From Verrucomicrobiales bacterium (GTDB taxonomy: Bacteria; Verrucomicrobiota; Verrucomicrobiia; Verrucomicrobiales; DEV007), in assembly GCA_021648365.1 (NCBI GenBank), contig JAKISY010000014.1, forward strand, positions 1 through 62,240: 62,240 nucleotides of DNA, written 5' to 3'. Both the position numbers and the translations under genes were made by a program. The notes below the pieces were generated by a model, which saw only the letters and a list, made by a program, of their open reading frames with translations, was not told where the DNA came from and did no database searches. Shown here one piece after another: positions 44,727-54,839 of this stretch (positions within the stretch are counted from its first letter, which is position 1; every line of letters begins with the position of its first letter).

Positions 44727-45806
44727 ATGTCCGACCATATCCGACTCTACATTCCAGGCCCGATCGAAGTTTCACCAAAAAGTTTCGAAGCTATGTGCAA
44801 ACCGATGATCGGTCATCGCAGCAAAGATTTCCAAGCCCTCTACGGCGGCATGCAAGAACGCTTGCAAACCCTTTTTGAAACCAAACAACCCGTCTTTCTC
44901 AGCACTTCATCAGCCTGGGGCATCATGGAAGGCGCACTGCGCAACTTGGTCGCCAAAAAAGTGCTCTGCTGTGGCAACGGCGCCTTCTCCGATAAGTGGG
45001 TCGATGTCGCCCAACGCTGTGGCAAACAAGCCGAAGGCCTGATGTTCGAATGGGGACAACCCGTCGATCCAGAAACGGTCAGAGAAAAACTCAGCACTGG
45101 AGAGTTCGACGCGATGACTCTCATTCACAACGAAACCTCGACCGGTGTCACCAGCCCGCTGGCAGAAATCGCCGCCGTGGTGCGCGAGTTCGAAGACGTG
45201 ATGCTGATCGTCGACACCGTATCTTCCTTTTCCGCCGAACCCACCCCGGTGGATATCAACGGCATCGACGTCATGCTCACTGGCAGCCAAAAAGCTCTCG
45301 CGCTTCCTCCTGGCTTAGCTCTTTTCACCGTTTCCGATGCGGCCTTTGCCCGTGCAGAAACGATCAAAGATCGCGGTTATTATTTCGACTTCCTCGAGTT
45401 CAAAAAGAATCAGGAAAAAGACATGACCCCCAGCACTCCGTGCATTCACACCATCAACGGCCTGAACGCTAAACTCGACGACATCTTTAACGAAGGTGTT
45501 GAGAACCGCTACGCTCGTCACCAACGCCTCAACGGACTCGTCGCCGACTGGGTCACCAACAACGGCTTTGAGTTTTTTGCTCCCGAAGGCTACCGCTCTA
45601 TTGGATTAACCTGCATCAAAAACAACCGAGAAATCGACGTCTCCCGCTTCAATCAATTGCTGATCGAAAATCACAGCCTCACCATCAACGGCGGCTACGG
45701 AAAAATCAAAGGCATCACCTTCCGCGTCTCAAACATGGGCGACGAAACCGATGAAAGCATCGCTGGTGTGCTGGCAGCGATGGACGACTCGCTCGCCAAA
45801 CTCTAA
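44727..45806 (+). CDS. Class V PLP aminotransferase (serine/alanine-glyoxylate-type)
   Basis: 359 residues. The fold-type I class V group includes alanine-glyoxylate, serine-pyruvate and some phosphoserine aminotransferases. Visible: LYIPGPIEVSP at the start, RSKDFQALYGG, IHNETSTGV, VDTVSSF with the PLP-nitrogen Asp, and PLP-binding Lys189 in TGSQKALALPPG. It could be the serine-forming aminotransferase of this organism (many lack SerC) or a photorespiration/glycine-linked enzyme; sequence alone does not decide. The beta-helix gene starts 23 bases after its stop. Confidence 0.88.
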   Translation: MSDHIRLYIPGPIEVSPKSFEAMCKPMIGHRSKDFQALYGGMQERLQTLFETKQPVFLSTSSAWGIMEGALRNLVAKKVLCCGNGAFSDKWVDVAQRCGKQAEGLMFEWGQPVDPETVREKLSTGEFDAMTLIHNETSTGVTSPLAEIAAVVREFEDVMLIVDTVSSFSAEPTPVDINGIDVMLTGSQKALALPPGLALFTVSDAAFARAETIKDRGYYFDFLEFKKNQEKDMTPSTPCIHTINGLNAKLDDIFNEGVENRYARHQRLNGLVADWVTNNGFEFFAPEGYRSIGLTCIKNNREIDVSRFNQLLIENHSLTINGGYGKIKGITFRVSNMGDETDESIAGVLAAMDDSLAKL

Positions 45807-45828
45807 TTTTTGTGCCCCCCTTCTTCCA

Positions 45829-48477
45829 GTGAATAAACTCAGTTACCATCTTTTTCTTTTCCTTTTGCTGGTAACACCTTGTTTAGCTGAAACAATCAAG
45901 CTGCAAGTTTCCCCCAAGGGTCCCCTCCGCAGCATCGGCCAAGCTCGCGATCAAATCCGCAAGCTTAGGACTAACAACCCAGCAATCGCCAAACAAGCGA
46001 TCACCGTTACCATTGAGGCGGGAACCTACCGCATCAGCGAAGCAATCCGTTTTGACCAGCAAGACGGCGGCAACAAAGGTGCGACCGTCATCTACCAAGC
46101 TGCCCCTGGTGCAGAAGTGATCATTTCAGGGGGGCGCCCCATCACAGGGTGGACGATCAATGCCGAAGGGTTGTGGCAGACCAGCATCCCAGAAGTTGCC
46201 AAGGGTTCTTGGAATTTCGAACAACTGTGGGTCAATGGCAAGCGAGCCGTCCGTGCCCGGCAACCAAACCGTTTTTTCCATTACCTGAAAAGCGTTCGAG
46301 AAAAACCCATTAAGGATCAACCAGGAAAACCTAAAAACCAAGCGCGCCAATTTCTTGACGTTCACCCAAAGGACATCTCAAGCCTAGCGGGAATGTCAGA
46401 AAAATCCTTGCGCCGCATCCAAGTTCTCGCCTACCACAAATGGGACAATACTCGCCGATTTCTCGACTCGGCGAACACCACCAAAGGGACTTTAGTGATC
46501 TCAGGTCCTAAAATGAAGTCCCACAACCTATTAACTCATAATACCGGTTACATTTTAGAAAACTACCGAGCAGCTCTCGATCAAGCAGGCGAATGGTTTC
46601 TCAACATCGACAGCGGCAAGCTACTCTACCACCCTCATCCTGGCGAAGACCTAAAAACAGCACAGATCATCGCCCCCGTAGCAGACAAATTGTTAATCAT
46701 CAGCGGCGACCTAGAAAGCGAAAAACCAGTCAAACACCTAGAGTTCCGTGACTTGAAATTTCGCCACAGTCAATGGATCACTCCTCCTGAAGGCATCAAC
46801 CCCGTGCAAGCAGCAGCACAGATTGAAGCAGCGTTACAAATGGACGGCGCACACCACATCACCTTCTCTCAGTGCGAAATCGGTCACACTGGAATCTACG
46901 GCATCTGGTTCCGCAGGGGCTGTCAGAACAATCAACTCATCCATTGCCACCTGCACGATCTAGGAGCTGGCGGTGTGCGTATCGGCGAAACTCGAATAGC
47001 GGCAAAAGCCCATCAGCGCACTCACCACATCACAGCTGACAATAATCTCATCCACAATGGTGGGCATATATTCCCTTGCGCTATCGGAGCTTGGATCGGC
47101 CATAGTTCAGACAATCAAATCACCCACAACGATATCGGCGACTTTTTTTACACCGGTGTTTCCGTCGGCTGGCGCTGGGGTTATGGCAAAAGCCTAGCAC
47201 AACGCAACCACATCGATTTCAATCGCATTCACCACATCGGCAAAGGTCTGCTCAGTGACATGGGCGGCGTTTACACCCTCGGACCCTCGACAGGAACCAC
47301 CGTGAACAACAACGTCATTCACGACATCCTCTCCTGGAGCTATGGCGGATGGGGACTCTACACCGACGAAGGCAGCACCGGCATACTGATGGAGAACAAC
47401 CTCGTTTACCGCACCAAGTCCGGCGGATTCCATCAGCACTACGGCAAAGAAAACATCATCCGCAATAACATCTTCGCTTTTGCTCGCGATCAACAAATCC
47501 AACGCAGCCGAGTCGAAGATCACCTCTCCTTCACCTTCGAACGCAACATCGTTTATTGGAAAGAAGGCGATCTCTTCAAAGGCTCGTGGGGAGATGACAA
47601 GGTCAAAGTCGATCACAACCTCTATTGGCAAAACACCAACAAAGCACCGCTCTTTGATGGTAAGATTTTCTCAGCATGGCAGGCAAGCGGTAAGGATACC
47701 CACTCACTACTCAGCGACCCGCTCTTTGTCGATGCCTCCAAAGACAACTACCGACTAAAGAAAAATAGTCCCGCTAACAAAGTCGGCTTCAAACCCTTTG
47801 ATGCATCCAAATCGGGCGTTTATGGTGACACTGCTTGGGTGCAACTAGCGCAGAGCTTCACCACAAATCTTCCCCCTATGCTCACCGGCCCACCACCTCC
47901 ACCGCTCAGCTTCCAGCATGATTTCGAGTTTGCCAACATGCCTATCAAATCGCGCATCTCCAGCGGTGAACAGAAAGGCAAAATCGAAGTGCTCAAAAAT
48001 GCCAAGGCTTATAAAGGGCAATACGCCTTGCGCATACTCAACAGCGATAAGCAAAAAGGCAATCACTGGTATCTTAGTATCAAAGATCACCTCAGCGGCA
48101 CCACTCGCCTCGCTTTCGCCATACGCCTTAGCCCCGGAGCTACGATCTCACAAGAATGGCGTGATTCACAACGCCCCTACCTCGTCGGGCCCCATTTTCG
48201 CATCACTAAAAACAAACTCATCTTACCAGAGCAGCCCCCCATTGATCTACCCACCGACACTTGGTTACAAATTGAAATTAGCGCAGCACTAGCCGATCAA
48301 GCGGGCAAATGGCAAGTCAAACTCACTCTTCCTGGCAAACCCATACAAATCATCAAAGACCTCCCCAACCGGTCCCCCCAATGGAAACAAGTCAACTGGA
48401 TCGGGTTCATCTGCCCACCCAAACTCGCCTCCGAGATCTGGATCGACCATTTGAAACTAGAGCACAGCGCCCCTTGA
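45829..48477 (+). CDS. Secreted beta-helix protein (GH141-like) with C-terminal sandwich domain
   Basis: 882 residues from a GTG at 45829, which gives a clean signal peptide (MNKLSYHLFLFLLLVTPCLA); an upstream ATG would overlap the aminotransferase and hide it. Residues about 25-620 match the minus-strand beta-helix protein at 218-2428: GQARDQIRKL, ITVTIEAGTYRISEAIRF, then rung repeats such as NNLIHNGGHIF, NQITHNDIG and NVIHDILSW. Residues about 700-880 form a laminin-G/PL-type sandwich (YKGQYALRILNSDKQKGNHW). It is probably a secreted glycosidase or lyase; the sugar target is not clear. It ends before a long inverted repeat. Confidence 0.82.
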   Translation: MNKLSYHLFLFLLLVTPCLAETIKLQVSPKGPLRSIGQARDQIRKLRTNNPAIAKQAITVTIEAGTYRISEAIRFDQQDGGNKGATVIYQAAPGAEVIISGGRPITGWTINAEGLWQTSIPEVAKGSWNFEQLWVNGKRAVRARQPNRFFHYLKSVREKPIKDQPGKPKNQARQFLDVHPKDISSLAGMSEKSLRRIQVLAYHKWDNTRRFLDSANTTKGTLVISGPKMKSHNLLTHNTGYILENYRAALDQAGEWFLNIDSGKLLYHPHPGEDLKTAQIIAPVADKLLIISGDLESEKPVKHLEFRDLKFRHSQWITPPEGINPVQAAAQIEAALQMDGAHHITFSQCEIGHTGIYGIWFRRGCQNNQLIHCHLHDLGAGGVRIGETRIAAKAHQRTHHITADNNLIHNGGHIFPCAIGAWIGHSSDNQITHNDIGDFFYTGVSVGWRWGYGKSLAQRNHIDFNRIHHIGKGLLSDMGGVYTLGPSTGTTVNNNVIHDILSWSYGGWGLYTDEGSTGILMENNLVYRTKSGGFHQHYGKENIIRNNIFAFARDQQIQRSRVEDHLSFTFERNIVYWKEGDLFKGSWGDDKVKVDHNLYWQNTNKAPLFDGKIFSAWQASGKDTHSLLSDPLFVDASKDNYRLKKNSPANKVGFKPFDASKSGVYGDTAWVQLAQSFTTNLPPMLTGPPPPPLSFQHDFEFANMPIKSRISSGEQKGKIEVLKNAKAYKGQYALRILNSDKQKGNHWYLSIKDHLSGTTRLAFAIRLSPGATISQEWRDSQRPYLVGPHFRITKNKLILPEQPPIDLPTDTWLQIEISAALADQAGKWQVKLTLPGKPIQIIKDLPNRSPQWKQVNWIGFICPPKLASEIWIDHLKLEHSAP

Positions 48478-48516
48478 GATTTATCCTGCCCTTGGCAGCC
48501 TCTTTGCCCTCGCAAC

Positions 48517-48583
48517 AGTGTGGGTGTCCTCACCCGCTCCCCTTTGCTGCCAACCACAGTCAGCGGGTGGGGACACCCACACT
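48517..48583. terminator. 22-bp inverted repeat between convergent genes (bidirectional terminator-like)
   Basis: AGTGTGGGTGTCCTCACCCG at 48517-48536 and the reverse arm ending GGGGACACCCACACT at 48583 pair over 22 bases with a single mismatch around a 23-base loop. It lies between a plus-strand and a minus-strand gene end. No T-run is present, so it may act as a transcript stabiliser or a REP-type repeat. Confidence 0.5.
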
Positions 48584-48642
48584 TCCATCTTTTCGTGGAG
48601 TGCAATTGCTAGGATTTCGCATTCTCCCAATTTGAACGACTC

Positions 48643-50046
48643 CTAAGCCAAAATATCCTTAGCCACATTGCCGTGCACGTCGGTAAGGCGAAAATCACGC
48701 CCAGCATACTTGTAAGTAAGCCGTTCATGATCCAAGCCCAAAAGATGCAAAATCGTCGCGTGCCAATCATGAATGTGCATTTTGTTCTCCACTGCTTCGT
48801 AACCATGCTCGTCCGTAGCACCGTAACTGAATCCTCCTTTCACACCGCCTCCCGCCATCCAGGTAGTGTAGCCCTTGTTATTGTGATCACGACCATCCCC
48901 GCCCTGGCCATGCGGAGTCCTACCGAACTCCCCCGCCCAGATCACCAAAGTATCTTTGAGCATGTCACGCCGTTTCAGATCCGTTAGCAAACCCGTGATC
49001 GGTTGATCAATCTGCCCACAGTTACGCTCCAGATCATTCTTGAGGTTACGATGTTGATCCCAACCACTGCGATGAGCGATCTCGACAAACCTCACCCCCG
49101 CCTCGACAAAACGACGCGCCAACAGGCACTGCTTGCCAAAAGCATCCGTATCACCATTGCCGATACCGTAGAGCTTGCGCGTCTCCGCAGACTCCCCGCT
49201 GATATCCATCTTGTCAGGCAGCTCACCCTGCATCCGGTAGCCCAGTTCAAAAGACTCGATCACCCCTTCCACCGCAGGTTGATGCACCTCACGCTCGAGC
49301 TTGCTGCGATTCAAGCCCTGCACCAGATCAAGGTAAGCTCTTTGCTGATCTTCATTTAGGTTAGGGCTTTTGATATTGGGAATCTTCACCACATCTCCTC
49401 CTCCTTTTTGGCGATTACGCCGCCTCGATCGAGACCCTATCTTGGTGCCTTGATAAATCGCTGGCAGAAAGGAGCTACCATAATTTTGCGCGCTGCCCGT
49501 AGGATTGAGGGTGATAAATCCCGGCAAATTTGAATTCTGCGACCCCAGGCCATATAGACTCCACGCCCCCAACGAAGGACGAACAAACTGAAAGTTTCCG
49601 GTGTGCATTTGCAAAGTTGCCTGCGGATGATTCGGCTGATCCGTATGCATGCCGCGCAACAAACACAACTCGTCCGCGTGCTTCGCCAAGTTCGGAAAAA
49701 GATCAGAAATCCACAAACCACTTTCCCCATGCTGATGAAAATCCCAAGGCGATTTCATCAACATAGCCCCACGACTACCTCCATATTTACCCGCTTTGCC
49801 GTCATCCTTATTCAATCGCGGCTTGTAATCGAAGGTATCCACATGCGACGGCGCACCACGCATCGAAAGAAAAATGACCCGCTTCGCGCGTGGCTCAAAA
49901 TGCGGATTTTTAGGTGACAGCACACCACCTCGCGCCGCTTTGCCTTGCTCCGCCGCTAAAGCTGAAAATGCCAAATACCCGAAGCCACTAGAAAGTGATT
50001 TCAGCGCATGGCGACGAGAAAAAAGCAAAGAAGATGGCATAGTCAT
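48643..50046 (-). CDS. DUF1501 domain-containing exported protein (PSD1 partner)
   Basis: 467 residues with a Tat-like N-terminus (LFSRRHALKSLSSGFGYLAF). Conserved blocks: KRVIFLSMRGAPSHVDTFDYKP, HTDQPNHPQATLQMHTG, EIAHRSGWDQHRN, VIWAGEFGRTPHGQG, GRDHNNKGYTTWMAGGG and HDWHATILHLLGLDH. This is the planctomycete/verrucomicrobial DUF1501 type, placed in the alkaline phosphatase-like superfamily, almost always encoded beside a DUF1549/DUF1553 cytochrome protein, as here (upstream gene, 41 bases apart). The function of the pair is unknown; it is often found with sulfatases and glycan degradation. Confidence 0.9.
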   Translation of the reverse strand: MTMPSSLLFSRRHALKSLSSGFGYLAFSALAAEQGKAARGGVLSPKNPHFEPRAKRVIFLSMRGAPSHVDTFDYKPRLNKDDGKAGKYGGSRGAMLMKSPWDFHQHGESGLWISDLFPNLAKHADELCLLRGMHTDQPNHPQATLQMHTGNFQFVRPSLGAWSLYGLGSQNSNLPGFITLNPTGSAQNYGSSFLPAIYQGTKIGSRSRRRNRQKGGGDVVKIPNIKSPNLNEDQQRAYLDLVQGLNRSKLEREVHQPAVEGVIESFELGYRMQGELPDKMDISGESAETRKLYGIGNGDTDAFGKQCLLARRFVEAGVRFVEIAHRSGWDQHRNLKNDLERNCGQIDQPITGLLTDLKRRDMLKDTLVIWAGEFGRTPHGQGGDGRDHNNKGYTTWMAGGGVKGGFSYGATDEHGYEAVENKMHIHDWHATILHLLGLDHERLTYKYAGRDFRLTDVHGNVAKDILA

Positions 50047-50087
50047 AACAAAGGTGTTTTTTAAGTTAGTATTGAAGTGTAAAAAAA

Positions 50088-52553
50088 TTAATTCAGCAAA
50101 CGAAACTCAGCAGACGAAAATAGGCTCTGGCAGAAGGTCGCCATAGCCAGACGCTCAGTCTCTTTTTGTTGTTGCGAACTCCCGCCCGCTGTCGCTCTGA
50201 ACTGATCGAAAAACTTCACAGACTGCTGCGTTTCTTTCTTAGTAGGGTAGCGACCATAAGCGCGCAGAAACGCTGCATTCAACCGCTGTGTAGAGTTGGG
50301 AAACTTCTTCTGCAGTAACTCCGCCATGATTCTTGCTTGCTCAATCACAAAAGTATTATTCATCATGTAAAGCGCCTGCAACGGCACATTGGTCGTCTCA
50401 CGAGTTCCCGACACCATGCCCGGGTCGGCGTAGTCGAACAGCGCCAAAGCCTCTGGCACCATATCTCGAACAATCGGCAAATAAATCGAGCGGTGAGCAC
50501 TTGACTGCGAAAACGCATCTTCACCCACTCTCACCCCTAAGCGCTCGTTACCTAACTCAGCAACAGCCGAAGCGCGCGGACGCTTCAGATCCAACTCACC
50601 ACTCGCTGTCAGCATCGCGTCGCGAATCGACTCCGCATCGAGGCGGCGTTGATTAGCGCGCCAGAGCAGCAGGTTGTCAGGATCCAAAGCATAATTATTT
50701 GCAGCAAACTTAGAACTCATCTGATAGGTGCTCGACAATACGATTTCTCGGATCAGCTTCTTGACCGACCAATCGTGATCCATGAAATCCACCGCCAAAT
50801 AATCCAGCAAAGCAGGATGCGTCGGAGCCATTCCTGTAGTTCCAAAATTATCCATTGATGCTACTAAACCCTTGCCAAAAAGATTTTTCCATACCCGATT
50901 AACCATTACCCTAGCGGTCAGCGTATTATCCTTAGATGTCAGCCAATCCGCCAGTTCGAGACGTCCACTTGCGCTCACTTTGATTACTTGACCTTGGCCC
51001 TGCTGCATCACCTGAAGAAAACCGCGTTCCACCTCTTGGGCGGGTTTGGCGATCTCCCCTCTCAGCAACACCCTCGCGTTGCTTGGCGAATCACTTGGCT
51101 GCACCCCCATGGCAAACGATTTTGGCGTACCATCCTCCCTGTAGCCGTTCACCTTCAACTCCAGCTTACTCAGCGCCGTCCTGGTGCGCAGAGCTTTGCG
51201 CAAAGCTTTAGCCGCCTCATCCCCCTTGCTCTTTCCCCGCTGCTGACGCAGGCTCGCCATCTCTTCGCGCATCGACCTTAGCCGTTCCTTCAGCACAGCC
51301 AGTTCTTCGACAGAGATTTTATCCCCGACCGGATCTGATAGCGGCAACAGCAGCAACTCTGAAGGCCGTTTATTTTGAGCAAACGCATAAGTTCCGAAAT
51401 AAGTATCCGTGCTCATGAAGATACCCGCCATAGCATAATAATCCTGAGTAGGAATAGGATCAAATTTGTGATCATGGCAACGCGCACACGAAACGGTCAA
51501 ACCCAGAATCGCCTGCGTCACCGTATCGATTTGTTCATCGACCACATCCATCTTAAATTGACGCGCACTCTGCTGATTCAGCCCCTTAGTGCCTATCGCC
51601 AGGAAGCCCGTAGCGATCAGGTTCTCTTGCCACTCTTGATCACTTTTAGCAGGCAAAAGATCACCCGCGACTTGCTCCCTCACAAAACGGTCATAGGGTT
51701 TGTCTTGATTGAACGAATCGATCACATAATCGCGGTAACGCCAGGCAGTCGGAAAAGTCACATTAGTCTCCTTACCACTCGACTCAGCATAACGAGCCAC
51801 GTCCAGCCAATGCCTAGCCCAGCGCTCGCCAAACTGCTCACTGGCTAACAACTGATCCACCAAATCCTCTACCGCTGCGTCTGGATTTTTTTTCCAAGCG
51901 CTGGCAAACAGTTTTGCTTGATCAGGTGATGGAGGCAGTCCAATCAGATCAAAAAACAGACGTCGCACCAGCGCACTAGGCCTCGCCCTTTCAGCAGGGC
52001 TCATTTTTGCCTCTTCTAATTTTGCCAATACAAACCGATCCAGTTCCCCCTTCACCCAGTTTTCATCCTTCACCTTTGGCGCAGCGATGCTTTGTGGCTT
52101 TTGAAAAGCCCAGAACTTTTTGCCCTGCTCGATATCAATATGCGATTTCACCACCCGCTTCTCCGATTTCCTCGGATCAGGCGCCCCCATCTCGATCCAC
52201 TTCTTGAAGTCCTCCACCACATGCGCAGGCAAACGTTTTTTAGGCGGCATCTCGTAGTCGGGATCAGAATAGCTGATTGCAAGCCAAAGCAAACTGTCCT
52301 GTGCATTACCCGCCACTATCGCCGCGCCGGAATCTCCTCCCATGCGCAAGCCCTCAGATGAATCCAGTGCCAAACCACTCTTGATACGCCCACCTTCATT
52401 AGAGTGACATTCATAACAGGCATCTACCAAAACTGGACGGATTTTAGCTTCGAAAAAAGCTTCTTGCTCAGCTGTCATGATAGTATTCTGAGCCATCAGC
52501 CCTGAAACGCCGTATGAACTTAACAAAAAAATCGAAACAGATAAAAACTTCAT
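50088..52553 (-). CDS. PSD1 and planctomycete cytochrome c domain-containing protein (DUF1549/DUF1553)
   Basis: 821 residues with a signal peptide (about 1-21). A planctomycete-type cytochrome c domain has one haem site, CYECH (46-50), with MPPKKRLP downstream. DUF1549 spans about 150-380 (LDRFVLAKLEEAKMSPAERA, RWARHWLDVARYAESSG, GLTVSCARCHDHKFDPIPTQDYYAM; the CARCH is a second possible haem or metal site). DUF1553 is about 520-790 (LADWLTSKDNTLTARVMVNR, LWRANQRRLDAESIRDAML, TTNVPLQALYMMNN). It heads the operon with DUF1501. An exported redox role in polysaccharide use is commonly proposed but not proven. Confidence 0.92.
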   Translation of the reverse strand: MKFLSVSIFLLSSYGVSGLMAQNTIMTAEQEAFFEAKIRPVLVDACYECHSNEGGRIKSGLALDSSEGLRMGGDSGAAIVAGNAQDSLLWLAISYSDPDYEMPPKKRLPAHVVEDFKKWIEMGAPDPRKSEKRVVKSHIDIEQGKKFWAFQKPQSIAAPKVKDENWVKGELDRFVLAKLEEAKMSPAERARPSALVRRLFFDLIGLPPSPDQAKLFASAWKKNPDAAVEDLVDQLLASEQFGERWARHWLDVARYAESSGKETNVTFPTAWRYRDYVIDSFNQDKPYDRFVREQVAGDLLPAKSDQEWQENLIATGFLAIGTKGLNQQSARQFKMDVVDEQIDTVTQAILGLTVSCARCHDHKFDPIPTQDYYAMAGIFMSTDTYFGTYAFAQNKRPSELLLLPLSDPVGDKISVEELAVLKERLRSMREEMASLRQQRGKSKGDEAAKALRKALRTRTALSKLELKVNGYREDGTPKSFAMGVQPSDSPSNARVLLRGEIAKPAQEVERGFLQVMQQGQGQVIKVSASGRLELADWLTSKDNTLTARVMVNRVWKNLFGKGLVASMDNFGTTGMAPTHPALLDYLAVDFMDHDWSVKKLIREIVLSSTYQMSSKFAANNYALDPDNLLLWRANQRRLDAESIRDAMLTASGELDLKRPRASAVAELGNERLGVRVGEDAFSQSSAHRSIYLPIVRDMVPEALALFDYADPGMVSGTRETTNVPLQALYMMNNTFVIEQARIMAELLQKKFPNSTQRLNAAFLRAYGRYPTKKETQQSVKFFDQFRATAGGSSQQQKETERLAMATFCQSLFSSAEFRLLN

Positions 52554-52777
52554 TATAGGTTTGGGTTACTTCCTGGATTCAAAAACCGCCTCACGGTTCC
52601 GACGAATGAAACTCCTATTTCTGTTTTTTGTTGCGCATAAGTTTTAAAAAACTTCCAGCCCCAGACACATCACAAAAAAACTTGCGCCTCCAACGCCCCC
52701 TCTTCCCGCTCCAGATACTCATCTTCCCTCGCCTTTTACTTGACGACTCTAGCTCTACAGCGAAGAGTTTGCATCTT

Positions 52778-54091
52778 ATGAGCAACGAAGCATTTCCAGA
52801 AATCCCTACCATCCAATTCGAAGGCGCTGATTCGAAAAACCCCTTGTCTTTCAAACACTACAACGCAGATGAAATGGTCGGCGACAAGTCGATGAAAGAT
52901 CACCTGCGCTTTTCGATGGCTTACTGGCACGCCATGCGCAATCCGCTCGCCGATCCTTTTGGCGTCGGCACCGCCGAACGCCCTTGGGACGACGGATCAG
53001 ACTCCGTAGAGAACGCGCAACGCCGCGTATGGGTAGCTTTTGAGTTCATGCAAAAACTCGGTCTCGAGTATTACTGTTTCCACGATCGCGATGTCGCTCC
53101 AGAAGGCGCGACCCTAGAAGAGAGCAACCGCAATCTCGACGCCGTGGTGGACGAACTCGAAAAAGCGCAAAAAGAAACCGGCATCAAACTGCTATGGGGT
53201 ACCGCTTGCCTGTTCGTCAACAAACGTTATAACCAAGGAGCTGCGACCTCACCTTTTGCCGATGTTTTTGCCTACTCCGCAGCTCAGGTCAAAAAAGCCC
53301 TCGAAGTCACTCACCGCCTCGGTGGTGAAGGCTACACTTTCTGGGGCGGTCGCGAAGGTTACTCTACGCTGTGGAATACCGACATCAAACGCGAAGTCAA
53401 CCACCTCGCTCTGCTGCTAAAAATGGCAGTCGCTCACAAAAAGAAAATCGGCTTCACGGGGGATTTCTACATCGAGCCCAAACCCAAAGAGCCCACCACT
53501 CACCAATACGATTCCGATGCCGCAGCTTGTTTGAACTTTTTGCGCGAGCACGATCTGATGGGCGAACTCAAGCTCAACCTAGAGACCAATCATGCCACTC
53601 TGGCGGGTCACAGCATGATGCACGAGATGGAAGTCGCCATCGCTGCCGATTCCCTCGGTTCGGTCGATGCCAATACCGGCGATGAACTGATCGGTTGGGA
53701 CACCGACCAATTCCCCACCGACATCTACCTCGCGACCAAGATGATGCTCAGTTTGCTCAAATCTGGAGGTTTCGACAAAGGCGGATTAAACTTCGACGCC
53801 AAGGTGCGTCGCGAGAGTTTCGAACCCGTCGACCTTTTCCACGCCCACATCGGTAGCATGGACACCTTTGCTCGCGGACTGAAAACCGCCCACGCCATCC
53901 TCGCAGACGGACGCTGGCAGGACTTCGTCAAACAACGCTACAGCACTTGGGATAGCGGCATCGGCAAACGTATCGAAAACGGAGAAGTCGGTTTTGAGGA
54001 ACTCGAAAGCTATACTTTCAGCAATGGCGAACCCAGCGTAAAAAGCGGTCGCCAAGAGATGTTAGAAAACCTGATCAACGACTTCATTTAA
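52778..54091 (+). CDS. xylA: Xylose isomerase
   Basis: 437 residues from ATG 52778, matching the family's N-terminus (KNPLSFKHYNADEMVGDKSM). It interconverts D-xylose and D-xylulose with two divalent metals. Visible: FHDRDVAPEGATLEESN with the ring-opening His, WGGREGYSTLWNTD, metal-binding Glu and Lys in YIEPKPKEPTTHQYD, LETNHATLAGH, and NFDAKVRRESFEPVD. It belongs to the long (class II) type. No xylulokinase or transporter is adjacent; the M50 protease gene follows after 23 bases. It fits a life on plant or algal xylans. Confidence 0.95.
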   Translation: MSNEAFPEIPTIQFEGADSKNPLSFKHYNADEMVGDKSMKDHLRFSMAYWHAMRNPLADPFGVGTAERPWDDGSDSVENAQRRVWVAFEFMQKLGLEYYCFHDRDVAPEGATLEESNRNLDAVVDELEKAQKETGIKLLWGTACLFVNKRYNQGAATSPFADVFAYSAAQVKKALEVTHRLGGEGYTFWGGREGYSTLWNTDIKREVNHLALLLKMAVAHKKKIGFTGDFYIEPKPKEPTTHQYDSDAAACLNFLREHDLMGELKLNLETNHATLAGHSMMHEMEVAIAADSLGSVDANTGDELIGWDTDQFPTDIYLATKMMLSLLKSGGFDKGGLNFDAKVRRESFEPVDLFHAHIGSMDTFARGLKTAHAILADGRWQDFVKQRYSTWDSGIGKRIENGEVGFEELESYTFSNGEPSVKSGRQEMLENLINDFI

Positions 54092-54114
54092 GCCCTAAAG
54101 AGACTCACCACAAG

Positions 54115-54795
54115 ATGCTACAATTCACCCTATTCGGATTCCCTATACGAATCCAATGGATGTTCTGGGTAGTCGGTTGCCTACTGGTATCCGGCTTGCT
54201 CAGTTCCCCAGATCCGCGCGCCATACAGTTGATACTTGTCTGGCTAGTAGTATTTTTCGTCTCCATCCTGTGGCACGAACTCGGTCACGCCTTCGCCATG
54301 CGCAGATTTGGAGGGCATCCAGAAATCCTGCTCTACGGCATGGGGGGCGTGTGTAGCAGTGTGGGACGCTACACCCGCGTGCAATCGATGATCATCTCGG
54401 CTGCTGGACCAGCTGCGGGATTTTTGCTAGCCTTGGTTGCTTGCCTTCCCATGCTCCTACTTGACTATGAAATCTCTTGGAAGCGTATATTCAGCGCACA
54501 CAGTTTCCATTCGCTTACCGAATTCGCTTTGCTAAAATTATTATTCATCAATATCTTTTGGACCTTACTCAACTTACTACCCATCCTACCGCTCGACGGC
54601 GGTCAGATTTTTCGCGACTTCATGTCGAAGACCAATCCTGCTGTCGTGCCCAAAGTCGGCATGATCACCGCGGGCATCGTCGCTGTGCTCAGCTTCACCT
54701 TTCTCGGTAGCCTCTTCATGGCTCTTATGTTTGGCTACCTTGCCTACCAAAATTACAACATGAGTAAAGGTCAATCCTTTCGCATGCCTTTTTGA
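54115..54795 (+). CDS. Site-2-type M50 membrane metalloprotease
   Basis: 226 residues with about six membrane helices. Zinc ligands are His54 and His58 in ILWHELGHAF (HExxH inside a membrane segment) and Asp161 in NLLPILPLDGGQ. It lacks a PDZ domain and CBS domains, so it is a short stand-alone type. Such enzymes cut membrane proteins within the bilayer, often anti-sigma factors; no target is near. Its last codons lie inside a 53-bp sequence that recurs 1.7 kb downstream. Confidence 0.9.
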   Translation: MLQFTLFGFPIRIQWMFWVVGCLLVSGLLSSPDPRAIQLILVWLVVFFVSILWHELGHAFAMRRFGGHPEILLYGMGGVCSSVGRYTRVQSMIISAAGPAAGFLLALVACLPMLLLDYEISWKRIFSAHSFHSLTEFALLKLLFINIFWTLLNLLPILPLDGGQIFRDFMSKTNPAVVPKVGMITAGIVAVLSFTFLGSLFMALMFGYLAYQNYNMSKGQSFRMPF

Positions 54796-54839
54796 TTTCA
54801 CTCACATCACTATGAAAAACCTCCGCCAAATCGGACTCA
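54787..54839 (+). repeat. Left copy of 53-bp direct repeat spanning a gene junction
   Basis: The repeat begins with the last codons and stop of the M50 protease gene, continues through the leader, and includes the first nine codons (MKNLRQIGL) of the next gene. Its twin at 56492-56544 differs at one base. Confidence 0.95.
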
